Of a stretch of DNA of 64,000 nucleotides, positions 37,002 to 48,872 are shown piece after piece. The stretch spans positions 54,263,001 through 54,327,000 of the forward strand of contig CM059582.1 in NCBI GenBank assembly GCA_030407085.1, written 5' to 3'. Both the position numbers and the translations under genes were made by a program. Origin of the DNA: Trichopria drosophilae. Lineage: Eukaryota; Arthropoda; Insecta; Hymenoptera; Diapriidae. The notes under the pieces are model-generated. The model worked only from the letters and a program-made list of their open reading frames with translations. It had not been told where the DNA came from and ran no database searches. Position 1 is the first letter of the stretch; each line of letters begins with the position of its first letter.

Positions 37002-37319
37002 CACTGTAAAAAAATGATGGTGAAAAATTACTTACAGAATTGTAAAATTAGGGTATGATTATCCTAGAAGTAGTGTAAAATCACTAGTCCTCCAGAAATT
37101 TTACAACTCTGAGAAGTGTAAAATTACAATTCCACTATGAATTTTACCACTATCATAGTAATTTTACAACAAAATTGTAAAATGACTCCGTTCGGAGTGG
37201 GTAATCTACAAGACCCTCTGAGCGTAGTAATTTCACTACTTTGAAAATTGTAATTTTACTACGCTAGAAGTGGTAAATTTACAAGAGCATTGTAATTTTA
37301 CTCTAAAATTTTTTAGTGT
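37002..37319. mobile_element. CACTGTAAAA inverted-repeat element, copy 3
   Basis: It begins CACTGTAAAAAAATGATG and ends AAAATTTTTTAGTG. Blocks such as CTACGCTAGAAGTGGTAAAT match the inverse of 9290-9320. It is a compact relative of the right half of the 8761-9572 element. Confidence 0.7.
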
Positions 37320-38250
37320 TCATTGATAAACAAAACAGAGTCGCTTTCTGCTTTCAAAGTTTAAATTTTGATTCGATATCAAATAGAACTGACAATAGTT
37401 AACGGCCCAGCAAAAATAGGTGTGTCGTTAATTCAAACTTTTAATCTGATTCTTCCAAAACAATATCTACTGCAGATAGTTGAATATAATAAAAAAGTAT
37501 TCTTAAAAAATATTGGTGATCATTAATTATTATTTTAAAAAATTTCCTTTCTTTTTGTTTACAATTGTTATAAAATATGATTGATTTCAAGAAATATAGA
37601 GGTATACTTTGAACAGACTATTGAATATTAAGTTTCCTCTCAATTTTTATAATTAAAAATTATTTACACAGAAATTCTTTTCCAAATCTATCCAGTTAAA
37701 TCTGTACATTCGTCACTGACAAATATTCATAGAATTCAATTATTAGATTTCGGTTTATAGTCGAACACTGTCGAGAAACATTACTTATTGCTTTACAATA
37801 GCTGCTCTCGCAGTATGATGTGTCGATATTACATGTTCTATGGTAGCGATATTGCATAAAATTATCGGCATATACACCATGTATTCTTATTTGTAGTGAG
37901 CATTCGCACATACTTTTTTTTATATAATCTGCGATGTGAATTTACTGTACAAATTATATTATAAAGAAACAATTTTCAAGAATTGCAGTAATTCATATAA
38001 ATACTTTATTTTGTTTCAATTTTGTAAAAAATAAATACATTTAGAGTAAAATAAATAGTATAAAATACATAGCGCTAGGTAGCACTACACATTTTTTCTA
38101 CTAGGGTACAAGTTATGTTGAGCCTGGGATTTTACGAAAAGTAAACCTGATAAAAAAAAATTAAAATTCAATAAATGTAACATTTAATTAGAATATATTA
38201 CATAAATAATAAATAAAGAAGTTTTCATTTCCGATTTCATTTAATAATCC
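37320..38250. other. AT-rich intergenic DNA, no gene supported
   Basis: Only short frames without recognisable features. Confidence 0.4.
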
Positions 38251-38255
38251 ATTTG

Positions 38256-38550
38256 AAATGGAGATACGACTTTTTTAACTCGTATCATGGAGATACAGCC
38301 TTTTTTGACGTGTTTTCGCAAGCCGAAGATGCAAGTTTCGAATAGAAACTCCAATTTATGGACATACAGCCTTTTTTAGCCAAATTGAGCAAATAAAACG
38401 GAATTTGCAATACATAAATTATTGTTTTTTATAAATAGTAATCAATATTTACATTATTTTCTTTCAGAAAATGATGTATTTTGCTTCAAGGATGCTGATT
38501 ATAATTTTATTTCATTTTCACAAAAAATGGAGATACGACTTTTCTTCCGA
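38256..38550 (+). repeat. ATGGAGATACGACTTTTTT word array
   Basis: Four variants of one 19-24-base word occur at 38258, 38287, 38358 and 38527 with irregular spacing. No terminal inverted repeat was found. Confidence 0.5.
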
Positions 38551-39429
38551 CGTACGGCAGATTACCGCTGTATCTTTTTCACTTCTGTTTTCGCTGATTT
38601 ACAACTCTTTCCAGCACGGTGGTTAATATATTAGCCACACCAGAACCCAGTTGAAAATTGAAGTTTTTAAAGACAAAATAATGCATTTGCACCCAGTTTT
38701 TTATTAAATCCAATATAAGTAGAACTCGAAGAAATGTTTAACATCGCATTTATGTCAATATTTATGACACATTATGATTTATAAACAAATAAACAACTAA
38801 AAATCGTCATTTTCATAGAAGAAATGCCATCGCTGGCAAATGTTCAATTGGATCGAGATGAAACTGGGTATTCGGTGGTTTTTGAGGTTATTGTTTACGA
38901 ATCTGTATTCAGATTTTGAAAATTCAAAATGGCCGACCAAAAATGTAAAAAATTATCTGATTGAGACAAAACTGGGTGTTAGGGGGTTTTTGAGGTCGCT
39001 GATTACGAATATGAACTCAGATTTGAATTCAAATAAGCCCGAGTACTCAGTTTCATGAAAAATGTATGCCAAAAAGGATTAAAAGGTATATGATGATAAA
39101 AGAGGAAACGAACTAAAACTTAAAAATAGAAACATAAAGAATGAAATTACCCTTTTTTTGCCAGAAATAAATGTAATAAGGATGTTTTAAAATTGAAATC
39201 GAGATATCACTTAATATTGACAAGTCTTATTTTTTTCTTTTCATTAGTTTTAATTTGATTTTTTCAGAATTTTACTCTATTAGAATATTAAAATATGTAT
39301 AATTTATAAGAATCCACTCGAGAAATCTATTTTTGTTACCTCATGCTCTTTAGTTTCTCAACAAGCAAAAGATTACAAAATATGCAATCAGATATGCAGT
39401 TGCAGTAATAAAGGAAAGTTTAATAAATA

Positions 39430-41440
39430 TACACAAGAAATACCAGAATATATTTTTATTTATAAGTTGTAGATGTAAAATCAAAACATTGTTTGAAAAT
39501 AGTACAATTGTATCACTTTTTACACTTTATATTGACTGCATCGATCAAAACTTTTCAGCTGCCAGCATTTTGCATCTTGGATGATGTTAAAAAAACCTGA
39601 AAATAATTACATTTATATAAAAATCCTTCTTACATTTTTTCAGATGTGTATTAAAATATTTATTAATTATCAGTGCCAACTTTTCTGCAGTGCTCGGATT
39701 AGGCATGGTACGCCAATAAACTAACAGGAATACCCTGAAAGCCAAAAACATACCATACCATCGTCCGCCCTTCGTGAATGGTTTGAATCATCATTTAAAA
39801 CTTTCAAAAACTTAAATTTTGAAATGTAAATTTCAGTAAGGTATTGAATTGAAGGAAAAAGCTATCTTCTAGAAAATTTTACATATTTAAATATACTGTA
39901 ATTATATTAGAATAAATTTAATACCTGATATTGAATCTGCTAGCGAGAGTCCTACAGCATCAGCATTTCAAATTTGCAGTTTACCTAGAAAATAAACTTA
40001 TATGTATTTTCAAATGAAACAGTTATAGGATTATTTATATGATTAAAATTTTCAGGGTCAAGTAACATCTTATAAGCAAATAAGGTTCAATAAACCATAA
40101 AATTTGCTTTCAGGTGAAGAAATTCATGAATCATCATTTTCTATTAACATTTAAATCTGCGGAAATGACAAATCTACATTTTCTACTATATCATTTGTAA
40201 TATTTAAATATTAAATTGTTCTTTAATTTGATAATTTTTAAATATTTTGTAAGTACAATAATAAAACCAGTACTGGCAACTAACTAATAATTGTTTGGTT
40301 GTTTATTGAATAATAAAGAATTGGAAAATGAAAAACAATTTATGACTTTATATGCAAATATAAATATTTGTTAAGTGAGTTACAAGATCAGTTATAAATT
40401 ATTAATCTAAACTATTAATAAGGGGTTAATTCTAACCTAACTTTTGTGCAATTGAGATCGTTAAAAGATCTTGTGATATTAAGTTAATAATTTTGAAAAC
40501 ATCAACATTTATACAAAATCTTACCTAATTTAATCCTAAAAATAATATATTACAACAAATTTTCAAATAAAAATAGTTAAGTTTTCAAGGACAATCATGA
40601 TAAAGTAATAAATTATACATTAGCACACATTTTTCTATAAAAAATAATAAATGCAGATTTACATTTGTTTAATATTTTCATGTAAAATTTAAAATTGAAA
40701 TAATCTACAAAATATAGACTTAAATTTTAGATATATTAAAAAAATGTATTAGTATTTGGAATATTTGTTATGTTTCGAACAAGAAATTAATGCCTATATA
40801 ATTGCTATGCTGTATAGCACATTAATATAAACTGGGCTCGAAAAACATGATACATTAAATAATTAAATGTGATTATAAAGTGCATACCTTAAGCGTTTGT
40901 AGACTGCCGAATATGAAACAAAAGACGAGCCATGCTTTGCGGAAGTTCAACAAAATTATCCAATAAAAAAATGAATTTTCAACGTAAAACCACGTGCATT
41001 CACTTATTATTGGTTAAAATGTTTTATAACTTTCATAGTCAGGTCGAAGTAGGCGTGCATCATCCATGTTCCGTTTCAAATTGAACAGCAACATTCTGAA
41101 AAGTAAAAAATTAAATACTTAAAAATTGTTAAAAATATTGAATAAATTTTAAAGAATTAATAAAATACCTTTTGATTGACCATAATTTTTGGCCGAAACA
41201 CAGAGGATGACTTGGAAATTGATGGATTTAAAAGCAGCATTGTATCACGAGACTGCACGAGACGTGTTACAATGTTAAACGAAGCAAGTTTTGAATTGCT
41301 TACAAACTCGAAGACCGCCAAAATGAAAATGAACGAATTTCTCGAGACGAGACGAACTCAAAAGGTGCAATACGGAGTGGAGGGAGAAACGTATAAGAGA
41401 GGGAATAAAAATGTGCGCGAACCGCGAACTATGATATAGC
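39430..41440 (-). ncRNA. Candidate spliced transcript, probably lncRNA
   Basis: Three well-formed splice pairs line up on the minus strand: exon 1 ending at 41169 (AAG then GTATTT), exon 2 41095-40888 (TTTTACTTTTCAG acceptor, AAG then GTATGC donor), exon 3 39984-39925 (TTTCTAG acceptor, CAG then GTATTA donor). A terminal exon starts at 39734 (GGCTTTCAG) or about 39596 (ATTATTTTCAG), with AATAAA near 39457. Exon 1 is less AT-rich and has a TATA-like word near 41435. The longest frame over exons 1-2 starts MLLLNPSISKSSS and stops after 35 codons; I recognise nothing in it. A non-coding RNA or small-peptide gene are both possible. No expression evidence exists in sequence alone. Confidence 0.4.
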
Positions 41441-41449
41441 TATAAAGGC

Positions 41450-42499
41450 CTATCGAATTTTTCGTTGTCACTGTCTTGTAGTGAAGTAATCTACATACCG
41501 CGGCGGCGCTAGTATACACCGGATGTCCCAAGTTAACGTAGAATTTTCGATCGTGAAATCTTATTTTAATGATTGATCTGAATCAATTTTTCAATATTTT
41601 GGCTCTGTAAGGGCAATTCTACTTTCTGCAAGCGGACTCGTGTAGAATTCTAAAGAAGTTTATTAAGAATTGGATGAGAGTTGTTGGAAATAAATAAAAA
41701 TCACCTATTTCCAATAGCTCTCGTTCAATTCCTAATTCATTTTTTAGCATTCGTTAATTCGCTGTATATAATAATTGAAATTACTCTTACAAAGCCCGAA
41801 TTTTTACAAATTGATTCAAACATTTTTAATTTTCGATTTTCAGCGTAAAATGGTACCTAATTGTCAGCGGAGCGAGCACTTTAGAACCGGTAGTTTCTAC
41901 GCTACTGTCTATAGTTAGTAGAATCACCCTTATAGAGCCCGAAATACTAAAATTTTATTCCATCATCTTTATTTTACATTTTTTAGTGAGAGTTTATAAC
42001 TCTTTAAAATATAGATTAAAAAAATAATGTTAAATATGAGATATAACCTGAACTCTGAAATCTTATCCCGAAAAGGATGGCAGCGAAAAGTACATTATTT
42101 TCTGATGTTTTTTGAGTCTACTAGACAAATTTAGATAAAATTGCAATGTAATCGGATATGTAAGCATTTCAGATATGAGTAACGGATGTTTAGATTGACA
42201 AGAAATTTAAATGTACAAAGAATTGTTAAATAATCTATTGAAAGTATATGTCTTTATATTTCTTGAAATCAATCATATTTTGTAATAAATTGTAAACATA
42301 AATAATGGATATTTTTATAAATGAAAATATTATTAATAACTTTTTATAATATTTTACTCTTCGGTGATATATTTAAGCATGAGCGGATATTGTTTTTGAC
42401 CTGAACCCTGAAAAGGACGGAAGCGGAAAGTACATGAGTGCATGTGTACCCAAGCTACATATGCAAGCTGTAAATGAGTACTGGTTGCCACGCTATTGT
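41450..42499. other. Intergenic DNA upstream of the candidate lncRNA, no gene supported
   Basis: Contains a roughly 80-base block near 42230-42360 (CTTTATATTTCTTGAAATCAA) also present near 36790-36880. No coding signal. Confidence 0.4.
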
Positions 42500-42500
42500 T

Positions 42501-43032
42501 ACAAGGTGTCCTGTAACTCATGGACCGTATGGCAGGGGATGAATCTTGACAACGTTCTGAGAAAAAAAGTTTAATACATATACTAAAATTCGAGACGAAT
42601 AGAATTTTAATGGTGAGCCCTTGAATTTGAGGACAAAAATTAACAATTTGCGTAATAACTCGGCTAATTCTAAAGTTATTTAAACGAATAAAGGCTTCTT
42701 TTAAAGCCCTACAATGTCCTTTAGTCATTTTGACGTGCCGTTAATATATCTTTTGTTATATCCCCAAAAAGGCGTAAAAACGTCGATTTATGCGGTTCTC
42801 TTTTCCCTAGAGATTCGTTTCCCTAAATAGCTACGTGAAAATCATATATAAAGAAGTTGTAGAGCTTTAAAAAAAATGAAAAACTAACGGAGTTAGAAAA
42901 AATGTGATTTTTTTTCAAATTCAAAGGTTTACCATTTTTACACGTCGAATCGAAATTCGGTATTAAATTTTTTTGCACAGAATGTCGATTCATCCCCTGC
43001 AATACGGTCCGTGAGTTATGAGACACCCTGTA
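42501..43032. mobile_element. mariner-type MITE with long terminal inverted repeats
   Basis: The left end ACAAGGTGTCCTGTAACTCA and the right end TGAGTTATGAGACACCCTG are inverted copies, continuing inward through GGACCGTATGGCAGGGG. The core words AAAGCCCTACAATGTCC and AGTCATTTTGACG resemble the inner arms of the 31500-34658 palindrome, so the families share an ancestor. Confidence 0.7.
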
Positions 43033-43136
43033 TATATACCTTCGATGAGCGGACTTCTATAAGAGCTTGGCGCGAGGAGCGACCGCATCTCTTGATTATG
43101 CAACTAGGGACGTAAACCATGTGCTATGCAGTAGTT

Positions 43137-43250
43137 TGAGAAATTTTTCTCACACTATTTTTAGTGCGCGAAGTATAGTTCACCAATCAGGCTCGGCGCG
43201 CACTAAAAGTAGTACATACACGAAATTGAATTTCGCGGAATTGAAAAAAA
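43137..43250. repeat. Small AGTGCGCGAA word patch
   Basis: Related to the array at 10550-10760, with CACACTATTTTTAGTGCGCG and GGCGCGCACTAAAAGTAG. It also contains a CACCAATCAGG word. Confidence 0.5.
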
Positions 43251-43845
43251 CAGTATTTTCCACAATTACAAAAATAATAAAATTTACCAAAACAAAAGAA
43301 CGACACACAAAATTTTTAAGAGTAATTCGAAACTGTACAGGATTTAAAAGGACGCTCAATAAAAAAAAGTAGCATTCTAAAATGTATTGTTGAAAACGAA
43401 TTCCAAAGAAAAACATAAATATTATGACAAATTAAAAATGCTACTTTGTTATATAATTGCAAAAACACAGTTACTTGGCATTCCTGCATTTGGAAGACAT
43501 TGGTCACACAAATATAAGTATACATGCGCCGTAAAAAAACAGAAGATTGATTGATTGACCAGAATATCGGTACTTTGTATTTAAGTCCTTTCCTTTCTTT
43601 CCAGGTGGAAAAGCTGTATCTCCTCCTCGTGTAGTTGACACAAATCTATAAGATCAGTAGAAAGGACAGTTATCCTAATGAGTTTGAAAAACCGGAATTA
43701 GTAATATGATGTCGCAGTATTAGACCCGACCTATAAAGGTTCGCATTTTTCTGAAAATGAAAAGTGTCAACTTGCTTGTACTAATAAAAAATGATTGCGT
43801 TGGCATGCGACTAAAGTTTTAACAATTTTATCAAGCAGGAAGATG

Positions 43846-45320
43846 CCCTGGTAAAAATTTGTGACTCAATCCGATTGGGCAATCCGCAATTTGTCCCCAA
43901 CCTAATCAGTTTTAAACGGATCTAATCCGACATCTTTGCACCCTCTCGAAACGGACCTAATTTGACTGAATCGGACCTAATGAGATCGAAATGGATACAG
44001 TCCGTTCTAAACGGAACTAATCCGACATATTTGCACCTTCTCGAAATGGACCTAATGTGACTGAATCGGACCAAGTCCGACCGAAACGGACTCAATCCGT
44101 GCTAAACCGACCTAATTCGACGATTTCATTCCGACCGTAATGGACTCAAGCGGACTCAAGCAGGAAGTTCTGACGAATGTAAACCGACCTTAATCGGACC
44201 GAAACCGAGTTAGTTAATCCGACGATTTAAATTTGGCCTAACCGGAATTCAACTGACGCAATTGAAAAGTACAGAATGTTCAATACCGACTTAATTCGAC
44301 GGCGAAATACGACCTAATCCGATGATTTCAGTCAGTCCGAAAATGACTGGTACCGATTTAATCCAGTGATTTCAATTAGGTCGAAACCGGCTGTGTAAAA
44401 TCATGATTCAAGTATGGTATTAATTTTCTTCTTTTTTGTTGTTTATTTCTCAACTCTACATTACTCTACATTAACGGTCTTCATTTTGACTAATGTTTTC
44501 CAGATGTAACGGACCTTCCTCAATGTTATCTTCTTCGCCATCTTTTTTTCATCTCCTTCATCATGTTTTTCATATTCTTCATCATGTTCATCATGATGGT
44601 CTTCTTCATTCTCTTCTTTGCTTTCTGATTTCTTCTGCACTAATGTTCTCGAAGACTTTCTTTTTGCTTGAAAGAAAAATATCACTATGAAAAAAACAGA
44701 CAAAATCAGATTTGTGGCTCAAGGTGGTTCTACTGTTCTTCAAAAACCTAAGAAATACCCTACATATTTTGACAGTAGAATGAAAGATCTATAGAAACTA
44801 CCTGTTACATGCGAGGGCCGGTTATCGACCAAATGAATACTTCAACATTAGTTCGTATGTCAGGGGTTCTTCGAGAGACAGGAAATGAAAGATATTTTGG
44901 TTGATAACTATCCTAAGTAAACTTGAAAAACAAAGTTGTAATAGATAAAAGTACAAGTTATCAAAAAATTTTAGAAAAATCGTAGATTATTAATCATAAT
45001 AAATTACATTTATTGTGGTTTAATGCAAAGGTCCGATTCGTTCCGATTGATAGTTTAGATTAAAACCATTTGAGTTTTCTACCTCGAAACGATTCCGAAT
45101 CATTCCGATTGATAGTTCGGATTGAAACCGTTTGAAATGTCTGATTGATTCCGTTTCGTTCCGACTGATCGTTCGGAATGAGTCCAATTCATTCTGAATA
45201 AATGATCGGATTGAATCCGCTTGAAATGCCGCCCTTGCATCGAATCCGATTGTATCGGGCACAAATTGCGAATAGGTCTCATTGCGTTTCATTGCGTTCA
45301 ATCGGAAATTTTTACCAGGG
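43846..45320. mobile_element. CCTAATCCGAC iterated-word element with CCCTGG ends
   Basis: Exact 15-bp inverted ends: CCCTGGTAAAAATTT at 43846-43860 and AAATTTTTACCAGGG at 45306-45320. At 43870-44400 the word CGGACCTAATCCGAC and variants repeat more than a dozen times; at 45025-45240 the inverse type GATTGATAGTTCGGA-GAATCATTCC repeats. The middle (about 44400-45000) is ordinary sequence. The acidic frame at 44703-44461 lies in that middle and has no family match. Confidence 0.8.
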
Positions 45321-45439
45321 TGAATAAAACAATCAGTAGATTTTCATTTCACTACCTCATTTATTGGAATTCAAGATTAACTTTTTATATTATATTAATC
45401 TTTAAGTTTTGTTATTTTTTTGACTAATTATATATTATA

Positions 45440-46018
45440 CAGTTCGCCCCGTCCAAAGTTATACTTTCGGGTCTTTCAACATGGAAGTTTTTACAAAGTT
45501 ATAGCCCCTCACTATCCCCACTTCCGTAATTTTGTTTATATTCGTGCAATGGATACTTCTGTTTGTGAGCGTCTTGAAGCGAGTGTGGCTCAGCGAACTA
45601 ATGTAGTGGAGAAAGGAAAGGACGAGAGTGAACCTCCGTGAAGTTAACCGGCCATTGTAACGAAATCGATCGAAAATAGCGCGAATCGTTTGCGAATGAT
45701 TGCGATTACCGATTTTTCGTTTGCGACTTCGTCGTTTTTGAGTTATTTGCAAAAAACGACATGGCCGGCTGGTCGATTGGTTCTCGAGTAATTGCGTTTT
45801 CAAAAATGCTAACGTGAAGTTTGTCGGCCATGTCGTTTTTTGCAAATAACTCAAAAACGACGAAGTCGCAAACGAAAAATCGGTAATCGCATTATTCGCA
45901 AACGAATCGCAAACGATTCGCGCTATTTTCGATCGATTTCGTTACAATGGCCGGTTAACTTCACGGAGGTCGAGAGTGATATAACTTTGGCGGTATAACT
46001 TAGGGTGGGGACTACTGT
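45440..46018. mobile_element. AAGTTATA-family inverted-repeat element, copy 3, interrupted
   Basis: It starts CAGTTCGCCCCGTCCAAAG and ends GGGTGGGGACTACTG. A palindromic element (45632-45970) has jumped into it, leaving a 9-bp target duplication. Without the insertion it matches the size of the 6425 copy. Confidence 0.75.
45632..45970. mobile_element. 339-bp palindromic MITE with 9-bp target duplication (MULE-like)
   Basis: The ends ACCTCCGTGAAGTTAACCGG and CCGGTTAACTTCACGGAGGT are exact inverted copies. It is flanked by CGAGAGTGA at 45623-45631 and 45971-45979. Nine-base duplications are typical of Mutator-like transposition. The inner word CAAACGAATCGCAAACG repeats in both arms. Confidence 0.85.
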
Positions 46019-46265
46019 AATATACGTTTATAACATTTTTTCGACATTCATCTCATTGAACCATAAAAGTAGGGTTATGTATCTCGTTTCATCATGTTTT
46101 ATGCATTGATATAATTAAGGTGTTGATGTAGAGGGAATAAAGAATAAAAATTAAGCTACTATTAATTAAAATTTGTATTCATTACTTTTATTAATAATTT
46201 ATTTAATAAACTTTTTATTGATTGGAATATATGTACAATTTATTTGGACACAGCGTTTGGCAGCA

Positions 46266-46372
46266 GTAGCCAATGGCAGCGAAGTTACTAGATGCCATCC
46301 ACCAATCAGGGTCGTTCTATCTCTTTAACTTAACGTAAAGCTATGTGCACATCTAGCAGACACCCGGTATAG
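46266..46372 (+). promoter_or_regulatory. Double-CCAAT upstream module (NDUFAF3 side)
   Basis: TAGCCAAT at 46267-46274 and ACCAATCAGGGTCG at 46301-46314 give two CCAAT boxes 32 bp apart, about 200 bp before the NDUFAF3 ATG. The block aligns by eye with the one upstream of POLE4-B at 10841-10940. A single similar CACCAATCAGG word also occurs at about 43190. Confidence 0.5.
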
Positions 46373-46516
46373 GTAACCTAACAAGTGTATCACACATATG
46401 TATAATCTATGCACATATATATTGCACTACACTCTATAACATAACCTCACAAAATTAAAAAATCTCCACTATATTCCAAAAGAAAAAGTCTGAAATGTAT
46501 ATATAAATCTTTAAAT

Positions 46517-47698
46517 ATGACGTCTTTAATGAGAAGAATTATTACAACCAATTTACATCGAGAGTATAAGTGAGTTCATTCAAATTAGTACAACATTACT
46601 ATTTTGATACGATGTTGTTAATTAAATTTTATTAATGTTTATTTCATTTTTTGTAAGGTGCGGCAGGAAATTTCACAAATCTGCAAGGTGTGCTGGCACT
46701 GATCGAACAACAGCAACAGTTCTTAATAAACAAATAGATAGCGGACTCCTGATCGATTCTGTTTCAGCGGTATGTAAAAATTTAAACCAAAATCTATATA
46801 AACTTGGGAAAGCTAAGAAAACAGTTTCTGAATATATTTATTTAAAAGCATAATTATGTACTGGATTAAAAGAAACTGATTAATAATAACAAAAATAATT
46901 TTAAATTAATTGTAACGAATAAAGTAAGAATAAAATAGTAAAAAGTAATCAAATATATTTTTTATTGGGTATAACAAAATATTATTTAGATTTAAAATGA
47001 AAAATGAACAAGATAAATAATCTTTTATTATGTATTACATAAAAATATTTTGAAATTAATAATATATAACATAACTGCTTTTGAAACAAAATAAAATTAA
47101 AAACATTTTAATAATATCGAAAAAATAATCACGACTATATTGGCAATATTGATGTTGTAGTCATTGTAGTCACTTAAAATAGTTGAACTAATGCGTCATT
47201 AGCTTATATAATAAGTACGATTCTTTCCCATATAATTTTCTCTTCTCTCTCGACTATGATTTATTTACTTTTATTAACCTTCGATTACAGGCTGGATTTG
47301 AATTGAACAATGGCATGACTATCGTAGGACCTATGGCCATCTTTCCAAAAACTGTTATCAGTTGGAATATTGCAAAATCGAGCGATATGCACGAAGAAGC
47401 ATTGTCATTATTTTTAGTTCTTGAACCAAAAATCGATATTTTAGTAATTGGTTTAGATAACATTTACCCACATACTGCTCCGTTTCTGCAGAATGTAAGA
47501 GAAATCCTTAGGGCAGCGAATTTAAAACATGAAATTCTTCAAACAAAGGAAGCGTGCGCTGCATTTAACTTTTTAAATTGTGACAGCCGATATGTTGTTG
47601 GAGCATTAATACCTCCAAGAACAATTTCAACGGAAATGAGGAAATTAGACTCCATTAGGGAGGAAAGGCTTAAAATAAAGGAATATATGAATAAATAG
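46517..47698 (+). CDS. NDUFAF3: NDUFAF3 (complex I assembly factor 3), three exons
   Basis: Exons 46517-46569, 46658-46769 and 47291-47698 (stop TAG) are joined by GT-AG introns of 88 and 521 bp; phases fit (2 then 0). The product is 190 aa, close to human NDUFAF3 (184). The N-terminus (MTSLMRRIITTNLHREYK and the following basic stretch) looks like a mitochondrial targeting sequence. Exon 3 carries the DUF498/Mth938 fold: GFELNNGMTIVGPMAIFPKT, SWNIAKS, LSLFLVLEPKIDILVIG, and CAAFNFLNC with ALIPPRT near the end, all typical of the family. The protein helps assemble the membrane arm of NADH:ubiquinone oxidoreductase in the matrix with NDUFAF4. A second ATG at 46529 is in frame; the first gives the longer presequence. 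AATAAA near 47834 may be the polyA signal. Confidence 0.92.
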
Positions 47699-47839
47699 AC
47701 ATATGTACATATATATATTGATAGATTCCTAAGTTAGTAAAAGTAAAAGTTTCCAAAATATTTTTATTTATTTCATTTAAATTATATTCAGTTAATGATT
47801 TCTAAAAAAACTTACAAATTTAAAATTTTAATACTAATA

Positions 47840-48426
47840 AACATACAGCACTAATTTATTTATTTTTAAATTATTTTTTTAACTTAAGTTCATCAATATA
47901 ACCATGTGTTAATTTTCTGGTTATAATGTGGTTTTATAAATTATAAAAGCCATAAGTAATCATATTTTACTAAAAACAAAATCCGTTTTAATGCTATAAT
48001 ATTTTAGGGACGTTCTGGTGACTTTTTTTGTTTGGTCCATTCCGTCAAGAAATTCGTCAAGAATTGATCGAGATTTTTCGTAAATAAGTAAAAATCATCT
48101 TTTTCGTTTCCGAAAATTCTCGGTCATTTCTCAATAAAGGTATTTTTTAGGCGATACTCTATAGTCGGGTTAGACTAATAAAACTGTATAAAAGACGCGT
48201 GCTTCATTAACTAAAAATGTATTCAATCCTAGTTTTTCTTGAGCTTTCCCAACTTTTTTTTCAACATATCTGAACTGCTTGAGGTTGTAACAGCACGTAA
48301 CAAAATTGAAAACAAAACACATTATTTCCGTAATTGCAGGAAAACGGATTCTACACTACTATCAGATATCTTCATTTAAAACACATATGTGATCATTTTT
48401 AAGACATTCTGGGGGTCTATTGTATA
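47840..48426. other. AT-rich DNA after NDUFAF3, no gene supported
   Basis: No coding signal was seen downstream of the NDUFAF3 polyA candidate. Confidence 0.4.
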
Positions 48427-48729
48427 CAGTGGCCCTCCCCTTATTTTAACTTTTCGAGAAGATGGCGTCTTCTTCCCTTATTTTGCCGCATCCCTTCATC
48501 CCCACCACTGGCAGTATGAGAGAATAAAAATAGAGAAAGGAGATATAGTGGCGTCCTTCTTCACCTGTATGCGCAAGCGCAAACAGCAGTCCGCACTGTT
48601 TTGAACACTTTCAAATGGCGAATGGTGGGGGAACTCACGAGGGGAAGAAGTTAACATAAGGGACGAAAAAAAATTAAAATAAAGGACGCAGTTAAAATCA
48701 GAGGAGTTAAAATAAGGGAAGGGCCACTG
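48427..48729. mobile_element. CTTATTTTAACTT inverted-repeat element, copy 1
   Basis: The ends CAGTGGCCCTCCCCTTATT and AATAAGGGAAGGGCCACTG are inverted copies, flanked by TA. GATGGCG and GGTGGGGGAACTC blocks in the middle recall the CTCTTATTCTAATT elements, though the end words differ. Confidence 0.75.
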
Positions 48730-48872
48730 TATATCTTGGGGTGCGAGTCGAAAAACCGACAATCATAAAACAATCAGAAACCCAGATAACACACGATATT
48801 CTCCGTATATTTGAAATTCATACGAAAATCTAAAAAACAATATTCCAAGGACATCCTGCGAATATCCCTAAT

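Noticed and set aside
44461..44703. 80-codon acidic and basic frame within the CCTAATCCGAC element
   Set aside because: Low complexity (E, D, H, K), no family match and opposite-strand frame of equal length.
45020..45301. 93-codon frame rich in S, F, R and Q
   Set aside because: It is the iterated GATTC/CGTTCCGATTG word array of the element at 43846-45320.
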